Below are positions 36,016 through 48,000 of a stretch of DNA of 64,000 nucleotides, piece after piece. Positions within the stretch are counted from its first letter, which is position 1. The number at the start of each line of letters is the position of its first letter. Below the pieces are notes generated by a model, which saw nothing but the letters and a program-made list of their open reading frames with translations, was not told where the DNA came from and ran no database searches. The DNA is from Ditylenchus dipsaci (Eukaryota; Nematoda; Chromadorea; Rhabditida; Anguinidae): NCBI GenBank assembly GCA_004194705.1, contig SADC01000271.1, positions 31,774 to 95,773 of the forward strand, written 5' to 3'. The position numbers and the translations under genes are program-made.

Positions 36016-39000
36016 TTTTCGCTGAAAATGGAAAAGAAAAAGAAAAAATTGAATATCAGACATCAACGCAGCTTGTGATAAAGAAAAAGACGAAGTCTGG
36101 GAATGCATGTTGTACTTTTGTGGACCGGAACATGGTTCGAGGTAGGAAATTTTTCAGATTTCGTTCTGAACATTATGATGAACGTGTGTTTCAATATCTT
36201 CACTGGTACTGCACTAAAATATGAGTGCCAAAATTTTCATCAAAGATTTTTAATTATCAAGAAATTTTCACTTTCTATTCTTAAAGCTTTACACTTAAAA
36301 GGATGTTATATTTAAGCGATAATTTCGATAATAATAGTTACAAAAAAAACTTAAACTTGGAAGTACAAGTTGGTACCGGGTTTTGAACTTTGACGCCAGA
36401 TTCGTATTCAGCATGGTCTATTTGCTTAAACTTCACTCCTTAAAGTCATTTCGAACGACTCGGAAGAGTACAGTGAGAAACAAAAGAGAAGTTTCCCCCG
36501 CCAATTCAAATTTCGCACATGCCACTGCGTGCAAAAACCGTGGCCCTTTAAAGATAGTCTTTAAGCAAGTCGAAGATTCTGATTCTTTGTGTCAAAATTT
36601 GAAAATTAACCTTTTGCACTGCAGTAAAGACAAATACTGGGTGGGGTAAAGTCCTTGGTGGAACTTTGAGAAAAGATTTTTTTGATATTTTGTTTTGCCG
36701 AAAATATTTCAAGTAAACAGTTTGTAGCCCTATTCATCCTCTTCCAAATAGTATTCTAAGTTTCATTAGAATATTCAAGAAAAGCCATTATTTGGCTACA
36801 AACACATGTGAGGTCATTTTGAGATGTTGATAGGCATTTTTATCACTTTAACTGATCAAAATTTCAATTGGAAGTTTGAACCTACAGCAATATCATAACA
36901 CTATCTTATATTCATTAATTCATTAATCATCATAAACTTCCAATTAAAATTTTGATCAGTTAAAGTGATAAAAATGCCTATCAACATCTCAAAATGACCT
37001 CACATGTGTTTGTAGCCAAATAATGGCTTTTTTTTAATATTCCAACAATTTCAACTGTAAATTTTCGATAAGATTCGGCTAAATTATTAATTAAAAGATA
37101 TTCCTGGTTTTCGCTAAAAGTGGTATTTCACAAATTAGAAAAATTTTCAGTATACAAAAAATTGTCACAGTCGTATTCTGTCGACTGATCTTCATCGCTA
37201 ATACCATCCATGGCTATCTGAAATGACGGAAAGTAAAAAAAAATTTTTAGAAAAATCGGTAATTTTTTGAAGCAGTTTTTTAGTCAAATGTGTATTTCTT
37301 AAATGTATATTCGTCAAACACATTCTTTTTAGAAACGGTCTTTCTTCAAACCCGTTTTTAACGAAACCATTTTTTATAAACTTTGACTTTTTCGAAACAG
37401 TACTTATTATAACTTCTAATTAATAAACCTGGGTAGCGCCAAATTTTCAGTATACAAAAAATTGTCACAGTTTTTTTTCTCTTTCGTATCAAGAAAAAAA
37501 TATTAAAAGCTCTCAATCTTGAGAGGGCTCGAGCCAGTGTTGTGCACTCGTTCTCGTCCTCGTCTTCGTCCTCGTACTACGAGGACGAAGTACGAGCGGC
37601 TCCAAAAACGAAGTACGAGGACGAAGACGAAGTACGAGTCTCAAAAATTACAAGTACGAGGACGAAGACGTGGACGGAAGGGCAACGACGAGGACGGAAG
37701 ACAAAGGGTAAAGACGACTCATCTTAACTAAAATTTTCATTACCGTATATTCTCTATTAAAGGCCCCCTCTCTGATTTAGCCCCCCCCCCCCTCGATTTT
37801 TGACCAGTATTTCAGAGTTAGAACCATTTTTGATTTACAATTTCCGGATTTTTCGAAGGTTGAAAAATAAAGGCCCCGGGCCTTTAATAAAGAATATACG
37901 GTATTTAAACTTTTTTTAACAAAATTCTTTGTTTTTATGAAAGTTCTTATTATTTGAACAAATTTTTTAATCAACAGTTTTGATTTTCTCAATCAAGCGT
38001 TTGCTTTTTTTCTTTGATCGACTTTTGACTAGTTTTTTGAGGTGATCATCAACAATGCGTTGATTCTTTTCATCGTCATCCTTAAAAAGAGGATACCCTG
38101 TTTTATCAGTGGCAATATAGTTGCCAAGTAAAGCCAGAAATTTGAGGCCTAGCCTTTTCAGAGATCTCACTTCATAATAGGCGAAGAAATTAGCGATGTA
38201 CCTATTTTTTCATTTTTTCAATGAAAAGTCAAATCTTTAAATTACTTCGAAGAATTTGCGTTCCGTTGTCATTTAACAACAAAAATATATAACCATTTAA
38301 GCAAAAGTCTATTTTTTTTAATAAAAAATGACTTTTTTCTTTTTAGTATAAAGCACGAGCAAAAACACACAGGAAGAGAAAAAGACGAGGACGAAGACGA
38401 GTACGAGCGATTTGAAAAAGTCGGTACGAGGACAAGTACGAAGTACGAGTCCGGAAAATTTTTGGTACGAAGTACGAAGACGAGGACGAGAAAAATTGAA
38501 AATGCACAACACTGGCTCCAGCAAACTTTTTTCTAAAAAATTTTCAAACATAACATACCATGTTGTTCACCAGGAAATTCTACGTCCAGCGCATCGAAAA
38601 AACCGCTGCGAGCGTTAAGAGAAATATGCAGTCCACTCTCGATATAACACTGCTCCCAAAGAGTCAATCCCAACTACGGTTTGATACTTTTTTGCTTTAC
38701 TTAAAATTTGTTGCCTAATGTGATTTGTTAATCTAGTCCACAAATTCGCAAGAATCGCAAATTCAACTTTCGTTTCTTAAAAATTAAATCTTTCGCCAGT
38801 AAGATCCGCGGTTCCAATATAAAACCGCCGATTTTTCGGAATTCAAATAATTCATACGGAGATTAAAGGAGATAAGAAGAATATGAAGAGTGAACTGTAC
38901 AGCAAAAAAAGGTGACCACTTGTAGTCAAAGTGACCAAATCCGATACAGAAAAACAATGCAAAAATAAAGCGACGTGATTACAAAAATAAATTATGATTA

Positions 39001-42000
39001 ACATTAGTTTTTTTCTGTTGGTAATCCTGTCTGTACTCCCAATTTTAAGTTACTTCAAAAAGCTGTAGATCCGTAGTAACCAAAATACCACAAGAACGTG
39101 GCGGTTATTTAAAGTCACAAAGTTTTTTTTTAAGATAAAAATTTTAATCAATACATTAGCGCTAGCATATAATTCCACACCTCCCTCCTTCTCTAGATCT
39201 GACCTTCCGAAGATCGCTGTAACTAAACTTAAAAGCAACAAATTAAGGCTTGAAGCTTAAAGACAGTCTTTAAAGGAAAAAGATACTTAAAAGAAAGAGA
39301 ATTTCTTAAAAAGTTGGCCTACATGGCGCAGTGCGTGAGCGTTTGCATCTTTGGTCCCAAAATGGTGTTGCAGGTTCGATCCCACATGGTGGCATACTAT
39401 TTGTTTGGCTTCTTTGAGGGCAATACTTTTTTTGTCACAGATTCACTTTTTTCTGTCACAGATTTCCTCATTTCTGTCACAGATTTGAGCTTTCCTTTCC
39501 TATCGGCTCTTTCTATTAATTTTTCTAACCTATTTTTCAAAGTTTTAACACCATTAGGTGGTCCTGAAAATCTAGTTTCCGGCGAGGTATTATTTACTGC
39601 ACCATCCCTGCAAAATGTAGTACAAAAAAGTAAAATTATGAGCCAAATTATTTTTCTGACTTCCTTCATACTTTCACCTATTTGTGTTGTATTTTACAAG
39701 GAAGATGCAAAAAATGATAGCTCGCCAGAAACTAGAATCGCAAGGCTATCTGATATTGTAATAACTTTCAAGAAAGATCAAAAAATTCGAAAGAAACATG
39801 GAAAACTCAAATCTGTGACAGAAATGAGGAAATCTGTGACATAAAAAAGTGAATCTGTGACCAAAAAAAGTTTTACCCCTTATTTGATCAGTTTGAGAGG
39901 TAATTGGTGGAGTGATGATTTGGCGGTGGAATGTTTGACGGCGGATATTTGGCGACGGAAAGTTTGGCGAAATTTCAGAAGAGCCATTTTGTATGGTTGC
40001 TTTAGAATTCTAAATTTCTGACAGCAGATTCGTGTCCAACATGTTCGCTTTGCTTAAAAAAATGCTCTTTATTCTTCAAAATCACTCATATTTCGAGTTT
40101 CACCCAAGACAACAAACATTTAAACTAAATTTTAAAAAAAAATCTCAAAAAAATTCAGTTTGTTGAAATGTTTGTTTGGATGGAACTCGAAATATGGGTT
40201 ATTTGAAGACTAGAGCCTTTTTCTAAGTAAAGCGACCATGCTGGACACGTATCTGGTGTCAGAAATTCAGAATTCCAAAGCAAACATACAAAATGGCTCT
40301 TCTGAAATTCCGCCAAAATTTCCGCCGTCAAAAATTCCACCGCCAGATCATCACCTTACCAGGTAATTAGACTTTTTGACACCAGATTCAGAATTAGCGA
40401 CCCAAATATTCCCTAGAACTGGTCAAACAAGCCAAAATAAATAGTAAAGTGTCCTCGCCAATTAAAATTTTGCAAATGCCTTTACGTCCATAAACCATGG
40501 TCCTTTAATCTCAGAGGTAGAGGAGCGTATGGAATTTGGGACTAGTGTCTCACGCACTTTTTATGGGGTTTGGGGCACATATTAAGGTTCTTTATGTTTT
40601 ATTTAAGAAGAAACGTGAGGGGGGGGGGAGATCCTGAGCTAGGGTCAAAACATCTAATGAATATTTTGGCACTCGTATTTTGATTAAATATGAATCAGCC
40701 TTGTATACAACAACCATATTAAGGCTAGCTTTGCATGATGTCAATGAATTGATTGATAATTCCGATGAAGAAGTCCTTCCGAATGAGAATTATCACCTTT
40801 GTTTCACATTATCCACACAATATGGTGCACTATTGATGGGGCAGGCGCAAAGAATCATAAGGCTATCCAGGATCATTACGGAATACGGATTTTTTTGAAT
40901 CCTTCAGATGGCCACAATTTACAGAACCTGGTTTTATCTGGACCTCGTAAACGACTCTTCTCAATGCTAGAACTTATTAATCGACTTCATGACAAACTGA
41001 ACAATCATCCAGAACAAAAAATTGATGTTCAGCAATTATTGATAGAGTCTCACACTTTTCGCGTTTCTAAAAAGGCAGCAATGTCTCTGATGGGTGTTGG
41101 AGGAAGTGAGCAGAAGAGGTTAAAAGAAAAACTCGGTGTAAATATTGGGTTCAACTTCGAAAAGGAAATGGATGGAAATATTGAGATAAAGCTGACTCAA
41201 GGAACTCTCGACAAGTATAAGGAAGCGGAAAAAGAATTGAAAGAATTGGTAGAAGAGATTAAAATCAAAAAAGCTGGAGTTAGTTCGCCGGGTGAAACAA
41301 AAAAAACTTTAGAAGTTCCAATAGAAAAAATTGGACTAATCAAGGAGTTGGTGGTGCTACAATAAAAAGTGTAAGACAACACAAATTTAATTTAAAAAAT
41401 GGGCGCTACCGGAGTATCCCCCCCCCCCAAATGAAATGTTTTTAAAGTGTTTCCAAACACCCTATATGGACCTAAAATTGCCTCAGAAGCTCGAAAAAGA
41501 CATTATTTTTCATGTTCTAGTCAATACAAAATTGAGTTTTGGGACCAACCGAAAAGACCTACTGTGACCGTTTTTGAAGGGATTCAGGGCTATATCCAGT
41601 GTTTTTCAAAAATGGAATGGAAAATGGAATATTCCAGATTCCATTATGGAAATGGAATGGAATTCCATTCCACCTTCAAAATGGAATGGAATTTAAATTC
41701 CATTCCATTTTGGCTCAAAATGGAATGGAATTTAAATTCCATTCCATTTTGAGGCTGGAATGGAATTCCATTCCATTTCCATAATGGAATATGGAATATT
41801 CCATTCCATTTTCAGTGGATGGAACTACTCCACATTCCGTTATATTTTCAATAGAATGGAACCATTTTTTTATGATGAATATGCAGTTGTTTATTGGTTG
41901 CTGAAATGTCACTGCTCTTTATAGGGCTTTCAAAATGAGTGCGGAAATTCCCCCTGATCAGACTTTAGCAAAGAAGCGGTCTCAAGTCTGGATCACAGTT

Positions 42001-45000
42001 GATGAGCTTACAGATGTATTCGGCGAAAAGATCGTAAAATGCAAAGAACATTCAAAAGATTCTAACAACAAGTGTGTGCTTTTGCTGACTATTATGTTCT
42101 ATTCTTGCTTTTCAGAAACTCCAAGATTCGATGGGGCTTTAGCTGCAAACGTGGTGATTCCATTAATTTCAATAACAGCTTTTCAAATCATTTGGTCTTT
42201 TTTCTTTGGTTTTGGCAAGCTTCGTGACATTGTCATCAAGAATGGCCTTGCTTTCGTACTGAGTCCACATTTTTTTTTATTTTTTGAGTTTTGAAAATAA
42301 TTGATTTTGGTGAAATCAATTATCGTCCGAAACTCAGACGATCTTTAAAAATGGCCAAAATTGTTGTTACAACCTATATGATAAATACCGAAAGCAAAGA
42401 AGACACATTTTTTTATTACCCAAACACACATATAACGACCTACACACTATAACGGAACAGACAACAATAATGGTTTTCTTAGATCACCCTTCAATTTCTC
42501 TTTTGCTTCCTGCAGCTCAAAGGAAATGAACCATCTCTCGCAATCGGCCTTGACTTTCACGGTTGCCTAGGAATAAATGTACGTCGAAAACCATTCAACA
42601 AGAATAAAAACCGAAAAAACAAACCCAAATCCCAAATCATGACCATTGTAGCACCACTTCCAACCAAGCTAGAGCGAAGACCATAAGGAGAGCGGAACAG
42701 TGCACCAGCCATTGCAGCAGCAGCGATTGAATTTAAGTCGTCATCAGCTATAGGAAACTTCAGGCCTACATGGATAGCCGAGTATAGGAACATGGCGACA
42801 CAAGCTTGCTGAGCGAATCCACTTCCATGTTTGACAGTAGCACTGGCGAGACGAGTCATGTAAGGTCGAGTACGCTGTAAAATCAAGTTGATGAGTAGAC
42901 CAGAACCAACAATGCAGAAAATAACTCACTAGCTTCCTTGTTTCGGCATTAAACATTTCTCCGCCAAGTCCACGAGCACAATTAACACCAAAGGCACCAC
43001 CAACAACCACACCGATTTGACCAAGGACCAGCTCGAACTTGCCTCTTCCATGCTCATTGCCTTCGGGAGAATATACTGAGGCTGGGAATCGCGGAATTGA
43101 CGGATCCATCTAGAAAAAGAAGCGACATGGAAAAGCCGCAGGAAAAAAAACTAGAAATCACCTGTAAGTAGGGAGTCATCTGAACACGCAATGGCACACC
43201 GGAATGCTTCAGCGAATCAAGGGCATAAGTTGGCATTGGCATCAGATCTTGCTTCTCAAAGAGATCGATAGTCTCGAACAGCTCCGATTTGACCATGTGA
43301 TTGCCGGCAAAGAAAATGAACAACTAAAAGAATGAAAAATGACCGAATACAAGCAGAACCCAACCAGCTAATATTCCGACAAGATTCGATTTGAGGGCGT
43401 GAATAATAAATTTGAGGGCGTAAATAATTAATTGAGGGCGTAAATGAGCATTTTGAGGGCGCAAATGAATTTTAGCCCTTAATCATAATCTTTCTAACGA
43501 ATACGTAGAAAATTATGTATGGATAAGAATAGATTACAGAACAGAATGATGTGGTTCCATTCCATTTTTAAATAGGGAAATGGAATGGAATATTCCATTT
43601 CCATTATGGAAATGGAATGGAATATTCCATATTCCATTATGGAAATGGAATGGAATTCCATTCCACCTTCAAAATGGAATGGAATTTAAATTCCATTCCA
43701 TTTTGAGCCAAAATGGAATGGAATTTAAATTCCATTCCATTTTGAGGGTGGAATGGAATGGAATCCATTTTGCATGGAATATTCCATTTTCCATTCCATT
43801 TTTGAAAACACTGGCTATATCGGGGTGGGAAAGAACCAAAAATAGACCAATTTTGAACGAAAAGGAAGATGTTGAACATAGTTTTTGAATACTGGGCCTA
43901 CTACCGCATAAAGAAACTCTGGTATGCATACATTTTTTATGCATCCACAGTCACTTTCGAGTGATTTGTGTCTAAGGTATGTGGGGTATGCGTCTCAACC
44001 CCAAGCAACCAAGCCCTCTTCGGGGGCGCAGCGGCTCACTTACTGTAGACAGAATTCCGAGCAAGACTCTTGGTCAAAAATGCATTTAGAGGCTCTTTTT
44101 GCCCAGCTCCAGTGACCAAAACATGACGAAACAGGCAAGTGGTTGAAATTTTGAAATTTCCAAAACTCAATTTTTTATTGATCAGAACTCAAAAATAATG
44201 TCTTTTTTGAACTTTAAGGCGATTTTGAGTCTATGTAGGGTGTTTTGAAACATTTAAAAAAAAATTATTTAGGGGAGTGGGTATACTCCGGTAGGGTCAA
44301 AAAATGTATAAAAATTTCAATTTTGTAGATTTGTGAGAAAACCGGCACACGAGCATATTTTGATAAATCTGAGTGTGCTAAGCCGACTAAAACTTTTGTG
44401 ATAGTTGTAGCGAAGATGGAACAGCAAAGGCTCATAACAAATTTGAGAAATTGTTGAACAAGTACATGCAATCTGAGGTAAGATGCAAGGCAGAGACTGC
44501 ATATCATTTCGTCTTTTTCGGACATTTTTTCTTAGAAAAATATATTTCGAATGACAATTTTAGAAAAAAAATACAGCACAACCGGTTCAAGTCCAAGAAT
44601 ATGACAATTTGGCAAGATTTCCATTAGCATGTGAAGTCAGCGTCTATTTCAAAAATTCTTTTGATGAAATTGCAAAAAATCAACAAGTGAAAATCGAATA
44701 TAAAGATAAGGCAGCAGTGTTCTCAATAGTCAAAGGCAGAATGAAAATTCGAAAATTCTGACAGTCAGAAAGCGCGGGAAATTATTCTGACTGTCAGAAA
44801 TGAGAGTTAGAAAGGCAAATCTATCAGATCACACTGTTTTTTCCCTGTCTCGACCTCATTTCTAAAAGTCAGAAAGAGTCTGACAGTCAGAAAATTTCCT
44901 GCGCTTTCTGACTACAGTCAAACCTCGATTTAGTGGCACCCCCAAAAGTTCGTTCCCGCCTAGGGTCCGACACTTTTTTAAACCCAATTTTCGAAATACT

Positions 45001-48000
45001 TTATCGATTCTGTTATGATAGTCTGGTCGCAAATATCGTGAGGATTCCGATTTTGCCGATCGTTTTTTGAAAAGTAAACGAATTTTGGGTTAAAAAAGTG
45101 AAACCTCGATATAGTGGCACCTGTTTTCAAAAAAGGGGTGCCACTATATCGAGGTTTCACTTTTTTAACCCAAAATTCGTTTACTTTTCAAAAAATGATC
45201 GGCAAAATCGGAATCCTCACGATATTTGCGACCAGACTGTCATAACAGAATCGAATCGAAATTTTGGAATTTTTTTTAGCTAAAAGACTGGAATTTTACA
45301 GCAGTTTGAAGGTTTTGTGAAAAACTTCCCGGAGAGTTTTTAAAAATAGTAACTACACAGAAACCCCAGGTTTTACTGTGTATTCCACTATAAAAATTTT
45401 TAGACAACGACAAAGAAAATGTTTATGTAGAAGTGTCTGGACCAGATCACAAACTTCGTAAAACAATTAGTGAAATGTTCAGCCTGGCCATGAAAACAAT
45501 AAAAAAGTCAGAATCACCAACACCTGAACCACCATCTCCTACATTTGAATGCAGCATTTGCTGTGATGCTTTTCCATTGAGGAAAGGAGTACCTTGCCAT
45601 AGTCTAGAGGAATCTGATAATGATGAGGAAACTCACTCGTTTTGTGTTGGATGTGTTAGTCAATTTGCAAAATCGACATTGAGTAATGCAACTGGATTAG
45701 CAAAAGGTGGGATTGGGCTGCCATGCATGCAACCAAAATGCAAACATGCTTTACTAATGAGTAAGTATTTTTATGTTGTTATAGAAAGTATGATTAGAAC
45801 ATTTCAAACTACAGTGGCAATGTAGTGGCGATTTCGGAACTTATTGGGTTGGGAGGGGGAGTTTCACTTATTTAAAAATAGTGTTTAAACGACTCCTAAG
45901 TAATTTTTATATGCTTAAAACGATAAAAAAAGTTATTTTCTGACATTTTTCCTCACAAAAAATGGATTTTTTGAAAAAAAAATGTTGACCAAAACTTGAC
46001 TTACCAAGATTAACAATATTAGGGTATTTTACCGCGTTTTTGTCACTGGAGCTAGGCAAAAAGAGACTCTATATGCATTTTATGCTCAAGAGTTCTTCTC
46101 GGAATCATGTCTAAGGTAAGTGTGTGTGCGCATCTCAACTCCAAGCCCCTTGGGGGTTGAGATGCGCACACCCACATACCTTAGACACAAATCACTCAGA
46201 AGGGACTTTGGATGCATAAAATGTATGCATACCAGAGTTTCTTTATGCAGTAGGCCCCAGTCAACAAAACTATGTTCAAATTCCATTTTTTGGGGTATCC
46301 AGGTACCCTTTCAGGTTGGATTGCCTTGAGGGACCAAGGCAAAAAGTTAAATTTTGGCCAAAAATTTTTTTTCAAAAAGTCCATTATTTGTGTGTAAAAA
46401 TGTCAGAAAACAGCTTTTTTTTTATCGTTTTAAGCATATAAAAATTACTTAGGACTCGTTTGAACAATATTTTTGGGGTGGGGGTTTATTTGAAACCAAC
46501 CCCTCCAATTCGAAAGATGTGCTTGGCTAATACATAAAGACATACTTTGTATCTTTTACCACGTTTAGCAACACCTAATTATCGAAAAAAATATCGATTG
46601 TGGTGTTTATATAAAAAAGGGGTTTATATTTTTAGGATACCCACTAGAGGGGGGGTGCTTTTATATTTTGGATGACCTCCAGAGGGGGCTTCTATTAGGG
46701 AAATACGGTAGTTAAAAAAAGTGGTGAAGAAGCTATGCTCAGTTCTCCCAAATGACACTGGCTCTCTTCTCTGTTGATGCTGTCATCCCTCGCTTTGGCC
46801 TTAGGTATCTTCTCTCTTTGTTCCTTTTTTTTCAGCCCTCGGTTCAATCAGCCCTCGGTTCAATCAGCCCTCGCTTTGGCCTTAGATTCCTAAACCCCAC
46901 GGTTTAAATTCCTAAATCCCTCGGTTTTTTGTGTGTGCTCAGTTCTCATAAATGACACTGGCTCTCTTCTCTGTTGACGCTGTCATTTAAACCGAGGGCT
47001 GAAAAAAAGGAACAAAAGAGAGAAGATACCTAAGACCAAAGCGAGGGATGAAATTCAAGGATTTTATTCAAAGTCATGTAACATCGAGAAAAATCTGAAA
47101 AATTTTAAAACTTAAATAAAGGATACTGGGTACAAAATACGGATTTTAGGGAGGGGCCTTATCAGAAGATATACGGTATATACAATTTCTCGATATTATC
47201 CAATTTAGACCCACTAAATACGGTATATTGTACTTGTTAAAATTCAGGCGAAATTCGATGGTACCTTGATGAAGCAACGGTTTCGGATTTGAATGCAAGA
47301 TGTATGGAGAAATCAATTGAATCAGCTAACCTTCATGGTCTAACTCGTTGTGCTGCATGTGATTATGTATTGATTAGTGACGTTGGTGATCGATTTACTT
47401 GCCCTTTATGTCATCGGATACAATGCCGGTATGTTAATTTGTTTAAAAATAATTTGATTTTTTATGTTCAACATCTTCGTGTTTGTGGACCCAGTGTGAT
47501 AAATGTCCCCCTTTATCTCTTCCCCTCCCGATACGGCCCTTATTTGCTTTTAAAATGTTTTAGCGCCAATTGAAAAGTTTTTTTGAACTTTTGTGGATTT
47601 TTCACTTTGGGGTACCAAGGCAAACTAAAATTTTTTTCTTTTTACAGAATCTGTTGACTCTTTCCCGTAAAGTCGTGGTCGAGAAACACGATTATGCAAT
47701 TATTTTTGAACAATTCCTTATGTCTTGTTCACGTTGTTCGAGTTAGAGTTACAGTTCGGGTAAGAGGTGTCCATGTACTCAAAAACCCGAACTCTAACTC
47801 GAAGGTGTTCACGTACATCTAATTAGAGTTAGAGGTCGAGCTTGAAATTGCTTATGTATACAGCTTAGATGACTCAGAATCTTAACCCAGAGCCGTCTAC
47901 AGCCACTAAAGGTTAGTTTGGGGGGGGGAGGGGGTTTAATACAAGGGAATCCAAGTTATATGCATCTACCTTCGAATTCAACCTCGAACTCGAGGTTCAT

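Larger units (their letters stand above)
37535..38514. mobile_element. hAT-like element with a captured gene fragment
   Basis: Ends CAGTGTTGTGCA and TGCACAACACTG, flanked by gctcgagc and gctccagc (7 of 8 match). Subterminal arrays of tacgaggacgaagacga. Contains a TACCGTA-type MITE at 37740-37903 and, on the minus strand, a coding-like terminal exon (37974-38172). Confidence 0.78.
41597..43813. mobile_element. hAT-like element carrying an intact TIMM23 gene
   Basis: Ends CAGTGTTTTTCAAAAATGGA and ...TCCATTTTTGAAAACACTG, exact 8-base duplications gctatatc at 41589-41596 and 43814-43821. Both ends carry about 220-260 bases of ggaatggaattccattcc-type palindromic repeats (left 41597-41830, right 43555-43813). 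No transposase. The 1.7-kb interior holds a full four-exon TIMM23 gene (minus) and a second short plus-strand frame. The matching TSD argues for one element and not two separate MITEs around a resident gene. Confidence 0.85.
41406..44294. mobile_element. Foldback element holding the TIMM23 transposon
   Basis: Ends CTACCGGAGTATCCCC and ...GGGTATACTCCGGTAG with mirrored arms (gtttttaaagtgtttccaaa, aaaattgagttttggga). Lies in the intron between 41370 and 44329 of the KH-RBR gene. The hAT-like element at 41597 is inside it, so it is older. The right half also contains the 43.9-44.1 kb 'ctggtatgcatac' repeat seen at 46.2, 51.9 and 61.9 kb. Confidence 0.65.

Noticed and set aside
37519..37731. Arg-rich plus-strand proteins
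   Set aside because: Read through tacgaggacgaag units at the end of a hAT-like element.
39316..39392. Candidate tRNA gene
   Set aside because: A and B boxes are present but acceptor and anticodon stems do not pair; kept only as tRNA-like sequence.
39314..39844. 176-residue plus-strand frame starting in a tRNA-like segment
   Set aside because: It crosses the mirrored arms of a TIR element and has no splice context or recognisable domain; the opposite strand gives a similar frame because of symmetry.
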